Source of the DNA: Neptunitalea chrysea
GTDB lineage: Bacteria; Bacteroidota; Bacteroidia; Flavobacteriales; Flavobacteriaceae
Assembly: GCF_027924145.1 (NCBI RefSeq)
Contig: NZ_BRVP01000008.1
Span: forward strand, 104,117-168,116
Length of the DNA: 64,000 nt
Direction: 5' to 3'
Part shown: one piece after another, positions 56,259 to 64,000 of the stretch
Layout: each line of letters begins with the position of its first letter
Position numbering within the stretch: the first letter of the stretch is position 1
Notes under the pieces: generated by a model
Told to the model about the DNA's origin: nothing
Seen by the model: only the letters and a program-made list of their open reading frames with translations
Database searches by the model: none
Made by a program: the position numbers and the translations under genes

Positions 56259-56981
56259 ATGAAAAGAAAAGATTTTTTAAAAAAAGGCTTAGTTGGTATG
56301 GGTACCATAGTGGCCTTACCAAGAGTAATCTCAAGTTGTACTGCAGAAGACGATACCATTACCGAAACTTCGTCAGACACTACCGATACTGAAAGTAATT
56401 CTGATGCTAATTGCGAATTATCACCTAGTGAAACCGCAGGCCCCTTCCCTATCCTTAGTCCGGCTGATCTAGTAAGAGCTAATATTATTTCAGATCGTGC
56501 GGGTATTGCATTACTTATTACATTGACAGTACAAGATCAAAGTGACGACTGTAATCCGCTTGCTGGTGTATATGTAGATATATGGCATTGTGATGCCGAT
56601 GGTAACTATTCTGAATACGGAGGTAGTCAAATGCAGTCTACCGATTACACTGATAAGCATTTCTTAAGGGGACGACAAACCACTGATGACAACGGACAAG
56701 TATCATTCATCAGTATTTTCCCGGGATGGTATTCCGGTAGGGCTCCACACATACATTTAGAAGTTTTAGATAGCAATGAAAATTCTCTAAGAGTGAGCCA
56801 AATAGCATTTCCTGAAGACATATGCGAAACGGTATATGATACTAGTGACTACCATGGATCGGCAGATACAGAAAACGATACCGACAATGTGTTTTCAGAT
56901 AGTTTAGATGGTAATATAGCCGATTCATTAACCGGAAATACTACCGATGGTTATACATTATTAAAAACAATTGTGGTATAA
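56259..56981 (+). CDS. Exported intradiol ring-cleavage dioxygenase-like protein
   Basis: 240 residues. The N-terminus KRKDFLKKGLVGMG resembles a Tat signal but has only one clear arginine; a lipobox-like VISSC ends at Cys27. The dioxygenase core carries the family start SPSETAGPFPI at 55-65 and non-heme iron ligand candidates Tyr117 or Tyr120, Tyr158 (FPGWYSGR), His164 and His166 (PHIHLEV). Members of this group are related to protocatechuate dioxygenase; several exported ones have no proven substrate. A 48-residue membrane ORF starts on its stop codon. Confidence 0.82.
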   Translation: MKRKDFLKKGLVGMGTIVALPRVISSCTAEDDTITETSSDTTDTESNSDANCELSPSETAGPFPILSPADLVRANIISDRAGIALLITLTVQDQSDDCNPLAGVYVDIWHCDADGNYSEYGGSQMQSTDYTDKHFLRGRQTTDDNGQVSFISIFPGWYSGRAPHIHLEVLDSNENSLRVSQIAFPEDICETVYDTSDYHGSADTENDTDNVFSDSLDGNIADSLTGNTTDGYTLLKTIVV

Positions 56982-57127
56982 TGACAGTTAACAAATCAAT
57001 AGAAACTTACGGAATCTTATTACTGTTTTGTGGAATACTATTATACTCGGAAAATAAAAACGATTTCAGGCATAAGAAATCAAGGTCTAATCGTAAAACG
57101 GAAGTACTTTCCCCAAACCTTTCCTAA
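56981..57127 (+). CDS. Small membrane protein ORF coupled to the dioxygenase-like gene
   Basis: 48 residues, ATG overlapping the TAA stop of the previous gene (TAATG). One hydrophobic helix at about 10-22 (YGILLLFCGILLY) is followed by a basic tail (KKSRSNRKTE) that would sit in the cytosol. Position, overlap and a terminator 3 bases after the stop support a real gene. No family recognised; it could be a chance ORF. Confidence 0.5.
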   Translation: MTVNKSIETYGILLLFCGILLYSENKNDFRHKKSRSNRKTEVLSPNLS

Positions 57128-57129
57128 AT

Positions 57130-57162
57130 AAATGCCCGGTCTAATATAGTAGCCGGGCATTT
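57130..57162. terminator. Terminator between convergent genes
   Basis: AAATGCCCGG (57130-57139) pairs with CCGGGCATTT (57153-57162). Confidence 0.85.
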
Positions 57163-57189
57163 AGTTTGATATTATTTTTCAGAGTTCAT

Positions 57190-58101
57190 TTATTTTAAAA
57201 GCGGAATCATCTTTAGTGCAAATTGCTTTCCAAAGTCTATATATCCCTCAGAATTATAATGCCAAGTATCAGAATACCCATAATACCTAGTAGTTCTAAC
57301 AATAGCAGCGTTACCATCTGTTTTAGCAAATTTTTCCTGAGCATACTGAACCAATTCACCGTATGGCCATACCTTCCCTTCATCAGTATTCCATGAATCA
57401 GAAATTTTACCAATCACCACAGGTAAATCATCTGTAAGCATACTAGCACGTATTAAATCCATTAATCGTTTTAAATTGTCGTAATAACGTAAAGCAACTG
57501 CCTCATCATAAGACGCATCTTGCTCACCTTGCATCCATAAAATACCAGAAGGTTTTAACGTATTTGCTTTACCATCTCCATCTATATCTCCAGCCTTCAA
57601 TGCATTCTTCATAGTAGTTAAAAAATAATCATATTGATTTAATCCTTTTCTACCATTAAAATCAGGCTCCCAACAACCCGCCCAATCAAGCGCAGCAATA
57701 CTATCTATAGATGTACCTCCTCTTGAATACTTTATCAAGGCAATTTTCTTATCAGGATATTTTTGCTTTAACATATAAGCAAAACTTAACTCTACCCCAA
57801 ATCTATCTGAATAGGTATTTTTCTCTCCGTTAGATACAAAACCAGTACCATGACCAGGTTGTAATTTAGACCAAATGCCCAATCCTCCACCTTCAGTAGT
57901 GCCATCTACCACCGTATTACCATGAAAAATGTATACATCCTTCATTTTTTTAGTTAATGAATCCGGAAGTTCTTTTACATATCCATAACCATCCATGTTA
58001 GATTGTCCTCCTAAAAAGAACAACATATATTCATTTCCTTTTTTTTGTGCTGAAACCAGTAACCCCATCATTAGAGATACTAAAAAAACTATTTTTTTCA
58101 T
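57190..58101 (-). CDS. Secreted sialate/acetylxylan esterase-like SGNH hydrolase (CE6-like)
   Basis: 303 residues. Signal peptide (hydrophobic 4-17, ending VSAQ). SASA-domain SGNH hydrolase: GGQSNMDGYG at 31-40 with catalytic Ser34, GILWMQGEQDASYD near 186-199, and SDTWHYNSEGY near 278-288 with the catalytic Asp/His. Removes acetyl groups from carbohydrates; the exact sugar is uncertain. No polysaccharide utilisation locus surrounds it. Confidence 0.85.
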   Translation of the reverse strand: MKKIVFLVSLMMGLLVSAQKKGNEYMLFFLGGQSNMDGYGYVKELPDSLTKKMKDVYIFHGNTVVDGTTEGGGLGIWSKLQPGHGTGFVSNGEKNTYSDRFGVELSFAYMLKQKYPDKKIALIKYSRGGTSIDSIAALDWAGCWEPDFNGRKGLNQYDYFLTTMKNALKAGDIDGDGKANTLKPSGILWMQGEQDASYDEAVALRYYDNLKRLMDLIRASMLTDDLPVVIGKISDSWNTDEGKVWPYGELVQYAQEKFAKTDGNAAIVRTTRYYGYSDTWHYNSEGYIDFGKQFALKMIPLLK

Positions 58102-58368
58102 TTTAATTAGTAGTTAGTAATTATCATAGATTAATTAGCCTCATAATTATGAACTTTTTAATAGCTCAACAGGCTTATTGTTAACTTGACTACAAAGTAA
58201 AGAAACGAGATATTCTCTAAAAGAAAAATACCATAAATATTTTAATTTCTGATATCATACATTATCTTTTAAAAGATATTCATATAATTATTAAGAAGAT
58301 CATTGTTTATAAGTACATCTATATACTTTTAAATAAAAAATACGCACCTTTGCAAAAAATACGGCACC

Positions 58369-59046
58369 ATGCGAATTGATATTATAACGGTATTACCTGA
58401 ACTTTTAAAAAGTCCGTTTGAAGCCTCCATTTTAAAAAGAGCAATTGAAAAAGAACTGGTTGAAGTTCATTTTCATAATCTGAGAGATTATGTAACCGAT
58501 AACTACAAACAAATAGATGATTATCAGTTTGGTGGTGGTGCAGGAATGGTGATGATGATAGAGCCAATTGATAAGTGCATCGCTCAACTTAAATCGGAAC
58601 GTACTTACGATGAAGTTATCTATATGACTCCTGATGGAGAAACATTGGATCAGGGAATTGCAAATACGATGTCTCTAAAAGAAAACATTATTATTCTTTG
58701 CGGGCATTACAAAGGAGTAGATCAACGTGTTCGCGACCAGTTTATTACCAAAGAAATTTCTATTGGAGATTATGTGTTATCTGGAGGAGAACTGGGAGCC
58801 GCTGTTTTTTGTGATGCGGTTATACGACTTTTACCGGGCGTATTGAATGACGAAACTTCTGCTCTAACAGATTCTTTTCAAGATAATTTATTAGCTCCTC
58901 CGGTATACACAAGACCTTCAGAATATAAAGGATGGAAAGTACCAGAGATTCTATTAAGTGGTAATTTTCCTAAGATTGAAGAATGGAGAGAGCAGCAAGC
59001 CTACGAACGTACGAAAACAAGAAGACCAGACCTTTTAGAGGATTAA
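58369..59046 (+). CDS. trmD: tRNA (guanine37-N1)-methyltransferase
   Basis: SPOUT-family enzyme that methylates G37 of tRNAs, preventing frameshifting. 225 residues. Trefoil-knot and SAM-binding segments: [13 protein letters not shown] at the start, [13 protein letters not shown] near 55-67, [12 protein letters not shown] near 106-117 and [15 protein letters not shown] near 127-141. Lies just before rplS as usual, though rimM and rpsP are not adjacent here. The -7 region before it (CACCTTTG, 58345-58352) is one base off TAnnTTTG. Confidence 0.96.
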   Translation: MRIDIITVLPELLKSPFEASILKRAIEKELVEVHFHNLRDYVTDNYKQIDDYQFGGGAGMVMMIEPIDKCIAQLKSERTYDEVIYMTPDGETLDQGIANTMSLKENIIILCGHYKGVDQRVRDQFITKEISIGDYVLSGGELGAAVFCDAVIRLLPGVLNDETSALTDSFQDNLLAPPVYTRPSEYKGWKVPEILLSGNFPKIEEWREQQAYERTKTRRPDLLED

Positions 59047-59113
59047 ACGATAACTTCTTGATTTACAACTAGAAAAAAACTTATATTTTATATAAAAAAT
59101 TGACTCTTAGGTG

Positions 59114-59143
59114 TTGCATAGAATTATTTATTTACTAATTTTG
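59114..59143 (+). promoter_or_regulatory. Promoter of rplS
   Basis: TTG (59114-59116), 19 bases, TAATTTTG (59136-59143). It gives rplS a leader of about 70 bases and a promoter separate from trmD. Confidence 0.75.
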
Positions 59144-59149
59144 CAACCA

Positions 59150-59217
59150 CTTTTGGAGTAACCTCTGGCGAGGTACGTGAATGTTGCTTTGAAATAACAC
59201 TATCAAATGATTTAAGA
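59150..59217 (+). promoter_or_regulatory. Leader of rplS with a small hairpin
   Basis: The leader contains ACCTC-TGGC-GAGGT, a 5-base stem with a 4-base loop, within about 70 bases between the promoter and the ATG. Autogenous control by L19 is a possibility only. Confidence 0.3.
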
Positions 59218-59568
59218 ATGGAATCGTTAATTAAGTTTGTACAAGACGAGTTTGTAACAAAAAATGAATTTCCTGAATTTTCTGCAGGAGACACAATTAC
59301 TGTGTATTACGAAATTAAAGAAGGTGAAAAAACACGTACTCAGTTTTTTAGAGGTGTTGTAATTCAAAAAAGAGGTGCTGGTGCTTCTGAAACATTTACT
59401 ATTAGAAAAATGTCTGGTACTGTAGGTGTTGAGCGTATTTTCCCAGTAAACATGCCTGCTTTACAAAAAATTGAAATTAACAAAAGAGGTAAGGTTAGAA
59501 GATCTCGTATTTTCTACTTTAGAGGTCTTACCGGTAAAAAAGCAAGAATTAAAGAAGCTAGACGCTAA
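59218..59568 (+). CDS. rplS: 50S ribosomal protein L19
   Basis: 116 residues, normal size. KNEFPEFSAGDTITVYYEIKEG and FRGVVIQKRGAGASETFTIRKMSGTVGVERIFPVNMP are the family block (written here in part); it ends RSRIFYFRGLTGKKARIKEARR. Located at the 30S-50S interface. Separate promoter and strong terminator. Confidence 0.97.
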   Translation: MESLIKFVQDEFVTKNEFPEFSAGDTITVYYEIKEGEKTRTQFFRGVVIQKRGAGASETFTIRKMSGTVGVERIFPVNMPALQKIEINKRGKVRRSRIFYFRGLTGKKARIKEARR

Positions 59569-59590
59569 TTTAATTACGCTAAAAAATATA

Positions 59591-59620
59591 AAAAAGCACT
59601 GCCATAAAGCAGTGCTTTTT
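59591..59620 (+). terminator. Terminator after rplS
   Basis: Twelve-base arms AAAAAGCACTGC / GCAGTGCTTTTT (59591-59602, 59609-59620). Confidence 0.9.
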
Positions 59621-59656
59621 TACTATCTAAAAGGCAAATTTCTTACATAAAATAAC

Positions 59657-59664
59657 TAATTTTG
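59657..59664 (+). promoter_or_regulatory. -7 element of the 272-residue lipoprotein gene
   Basis: TAATTTTG, 25 bases before the ATG at 59689. It overlaps the alternative start at 59662, which is therefore rejected. Confidence 0.55.
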
Positions 59665-59688
59665 TTTTCTTACCAAGAAAATAAAATT

Positions 59689-60507
59689 ATGAAAAGAGTT
59701 ATTTTAGTCATTGTAGCACTTACAACACTCCTATCATGTAGTTCTGATGATAATACTTCTACCAACACCCCTACATTACCTACAGCCGTAAATATAGGCA
59801 CCCTGATTTTTCTTAAAAACGACTACAACTATATAGGTTTCAGTAATTTTTCAGATACCAACAGGATGCAATTTGAATATAACAGCAATAATCAAATAAC
59901 AGCTATGTTGGGTGGCTTGGAAGTTTATGGCAATTTCGACTCCTTCGAAAATTATCGATTTAACGAATCCGTTGTGAACAATATTACATACAATGGAAAC
60001 ATTGTAACGGTAAAAAACCCATTTAAGTTTACCATGTATTTTACTTCAGAAGAAAATTATATAGACTATGAAATAAGTAATGGGCAATTATTATCCCGTA
60101 CATTTTATGGAGGTAGCTATCAAACTCCAGTTACGTATACTTATGAATATTCAGGAAACACCATTAACGAATATGAAGGAACTATGTTAAAAAGAACTTT
60201 TTATTTAGAGAATGACAACCTAACTAAAATTGATTTGTTTATCTATGATAGTAGTACAAATGAGATTTCTTCTAAACGTCAATTTACTTTTGAGAATTAT
60301 AATGACACCGAGAATTTATTAAAAGATAAATATTTTATTGACGGGGCTTTTTTAAAAGCCTTCTCTGAAAACAACTTTAGCAAGTTCGGATATCAGGACT
60401 ATACCTATGAAAATGGAACTTTTGTTATGGATGGCAGCCACTTTTATTATGAATTTAGCTATGACCCTGTATGGAATAATACATATAGCCTATTTGATAT
60501 TAATTAG
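59689..60507 (+). CDS. Lipoprotein of unknown function
   Basis: 272 residues from the ATG at 59689, with lipobox Cys17 (TLLSCSS) and a Ser/Thr/Asp-rich spacer after it. The rest is a chain of beta hairpins with recurring FEYNSNNQITAML, YTYEYSGNTINEYEG and FYLENDNLTKIDL segments, like RHS-type or YD-type beta repeats found in flavobacterial lipoproteins. No catalytic motif. Confidence 0.7.
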   Translation: MKRVILVIVALTTLLSCSSDDNTSTNTPTLPTAVNIGTLIFLKNDYNYIGFSNFSDTNRMQFEYNSNNQITAMLGGLEVYGNFDSFENYRFNESVVNNITYNGNIVTVKNPFKFTMYFTSEENYIDYEISNGQLLSRTFYGGSYQTPVTYTYEYSGNTINEYEGTMLKRTFYLENDNLTKIDLFIYDSSTNEISSKRQFTFENYNDTENLLKDKYFIDGAFLKAFSENNFSKFGYQDYTYENGTFVMDGSHFYYEFSYDPVWNNTYSLFDIN

Positions 60508-60628
60508 GGCTGATTATCTCACTGGAAGCGCAAAAAATGTCTAAAAATAACTATTGAAGTCATCTCAACATAGAATGCTAGAAATTTGATTGTTAATTAA
60601 AAAAATAATAATTAAATAATATATTAAA

Positions 60629-60636
60629 ATAATTTT
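60629..60636 (+). promoter_or_regulatory. -7 element of a candidate small RNA
   Basis: TAATTTTG fits TAnnTTTG; transcription would start near 60640. No good -33 TTG at the standard spacing. Confidence 0.45.
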
Positions 60637-60639
60637 GTA

Positions 60640-60796
60640 TATTTATTACACTAAAGTGTTGAACATTCAAAGTTCATTATTATTGAAAATGAACCGGAAG
60701 TAATCAAGGGTTACAGTTTAAGCACATGGTTTAAACATATGTTCCGGAGTATTTTCAGAAAAACCCGTACTAATGAAGATTTGGTACGGGTTTTTT
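60640..60796 (+). ncRNA. Candidate structured small RNA
   Basis: The 317-base gap between the lipoprotein and the next gene holds a run of hairpins ending in a terminator. ACACT/AGTGT (60647-60658), TTCATT/AATGAA (60673-60693), then CCGGAA (60694-60699) pairing with TTCCGG (60742-60747) around two inner hairpins, GTAATC/GGTTAC (60700-60714) and GTTTAA/TTAAAC (60716-60736), and finally the terminator at 60759-60795. This is a three-way-junction shape about 155 bases long. No ORF fits. Not matched to a known RNA family; a riboswitch-like leader of the gene at 60825 is the alternative. Confidence 0.5.
60759..60795 (+). terminator. Strong terminator
   Basis: AAAAACCCGTAC (60759-60770) pairs with GTACGGGTTTTT (60784-60795); ends in six T. 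It lies 29 bases before the next ATG. Confidence 0.9.
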
Positions 60797-60797
60797 A

Positions 60798-60805
60798 TAT
60801 TTTTG
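60798..60805 (+). promoter_or_regulatory. Possible -7 element for the gene at 60825
   Basis: TATTTTTG fits TAnnTTTG, 19 bases before the ATG, directly after the terminator. No -33 element at the standard distance. Confidence 0.35.
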
Positions 60806-60824
60806 ACATACCAACTAATACACC

Positions 60825-61529
60825 ATGACTTCTTTAAACAACCAATACATCTATTGTAAAAATTGTATTCATAGAGATTTTAATGTTTCACAAGGTACCT
60901 TATGCGGATTAACCAAGGAGAAACCTAATTTTGCAAATACGTGTCCTCAATTTATTTTAGACCCTACGTTAGAAGAGCTTGTAAATGATGTAGGAATTAT
61001 TGATACTGATACCATTCTATTTAAAAACACCCATGGCATAGTAAGACCTAACAAAAAAGATGAAAGATACGCTTTTGGTCTCACCGCAGGTATTTTTGCC
61101 GGTTTAGTCGGAGCTACTTTATGGACATACATTACCATAGCTACGCTACATCATATAGGGTATATAGCGTTTCTTATTGGTGCCGGTATTGCCTTGGCCG
61201 TTAGAACTTTTGGAAAAGGATATTCTGAAAAGTTTTGCTATACAGCAGCTATTATAACCGTATTTAGCTGTTTAACAGGTCACTTCTTTAGTATATTTGG
61301 ATATGCAGCACAACAAGAAGAATTATCTTTATTTAAAGTCTTATTTTATTTAGATAACAATCAAATTTCTAGCATCTATTTTAATAGCTTTACTATTATG
61401 AGCATTCTCATCTATGCTATAGCGGCTATGGAAAGCTATATGTTTACAAAACATGGAAACCCCAAAAAATTACCCTTTTCAAATATTAACAAAACCAGAA
61501 ATAAACGAAGCTTTTTGAATAGGGATTAA
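60825..61529 (+). CDS. Membrane protein with an N-terminal four-cysteine motif
   Basis: 234 residues. Cys11, Cys14, Cys27 and Cys40 (YCKNCIHRD, TLCGLT, NTCPQF) look like a zinc-ribbon-type site; the spacing is not one I can assign. Four hydrophobic segments follow at about 86-105, 110-127, 140-160 and 187-205. Unknown function. The C-terminus is basic (KTRNKRSFLNRD). It may be transcribed from its own promoter or by read-through of the structured RNA region upstream. Confidence 0.75.
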   Translation: MTSLNNQYIYCKNCIHRDFNVSQGTLCGLTKEKPNFANTCPQFILDPTLEELVNDVGIIDTDTILFKNTHGIVRPNKKDERYAFGLTAGIFAGLVGATLWTYITIATLHHIGYIAFLIGAGIALAVRTFGKGYSEKFCYTAAIITVFSCLTGHFFSIFGYAAQQEELSLFKVLFYLDNNQISSIYFNSFTIMSILIYAIAAMESYMFTKHGNPKKLPFSNINKTRNKRSFLNRD

Positions 61530-61716
61530 TCAATCTTATTTTTAACAATAAATTATTTAATCTACCATAATTAACGACTCTCACTCAAACTACAATTTAA
61601 CGCCTTAAAATTACAGTTTCGACAGTATCTTAACACAATTTACACCATAGTGATAATTTTATATAGTACTTACCAAAAGTATATATAGCTAAATTTTAAA
61701 AAACTCTTTAAAATTG

Positions 61717-61724
61717 TATATTTG
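61717..61724 (+). promoter_or_regulatory. -7 element of the isocitrate dehydrogenase gene
   Basis: TATATTTG, 38 bases before the ATG at 61762, matches TAnnTTTG. Confidence 0.55.
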
Positions 61725-61752
61725 CTTCCATTTCAAATAAATATATGATTAA

Positions 61753-63978
<2,226 letters not shown>

Positions 63979-64000
63979 GATTTAAGATCATTTAGCTATG

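Overview
The window is chromosomal DNA of a low-GC member of the Bacteroidota, almost certainly Flavobacteriaceae. Supporting signs are the gliding genes gldF and gldG, a bacillithiol-type YtxJ, a fused 2-oxoacid dehydrogenase E1, several short-signal lipoproteins, and many genes preceded by the Bacteroidota -7 element TAnnTTTG instead of a clear Shine-Dalgarno sequence. No tRNA, rRNA, insertion sequence, prophage or CRISPR array was seen. Most of the window is core housekeeping sequence.

Layout. 1-8.2 kb: end of an M1 peptidase, fused E1, GMP reductase, DoxX protein, holA (minus), an orphan HsdR-N nuclease-like domain coupled to a GT2 glycosyltransferase, and an OmpA lipoprotein. 8.4-13.4 kb (minus): a TetR regulator and SDR pair with palindromic operators, then Sua5 and a UvrD/PcrA helicase. 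13.4-24.4 kb: FMN-binding glutamate-synthase-like protein, patatin and M1 peptidase (minus), recG, an AEC transporter and pheT. 24.5-30.7 kb: a membrane-protein pseudogene, a DUF2007 protein, an ABC-F ATPase, a thioredoxin-fold lipoprotein, transaldolase and an SDR. 30.8-44 kb: SRP RNA (minus), glutaminyl cyclase, thioesterase, beta-helix lipoprotein, an SDR remnant, a DUF2971 plus membrane-protein pair, glyA, fumarylacetoacetase, YtxJ and clpB. 44-54 kb: a toxin-antitoxin pair with a broken toxin, a lipoprotein, a methyltransferase, purC, phoH, a SAM hydrolase, gldFG, dnaN and a universal stress protein. 54-64 kb: a broken LytS-type kinase with its intact LytTR regulator, a dioxygenase-like protein with an unlisted 48-residue membrane ORF, an esterase, trmD, rplS, a candidate structured RNA and monomeric isocitrate dehydrogenase.

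The main surprises are decay and regulation. Four genes carry lesions visible by reading frames across stops: a TGG-to-TAG-like nonsense at 24862, a frameshifted ParE-like toxin near 44152, a nonsense codon plus a frameshift in the LytS-type kinase, and an SDR with its catalytic middle deleted. The best candidates for undescribed biology are the two-gene DUF2971/membrane cassette at 34393-36257, a compact structured RNA with its own promoter and terminator at 60640-60796, and the asymmetric ABC-F protein in which only one composite ATP site looks complete.

All functions are assigned by reading the sequence and from memory of families. No database search was run.
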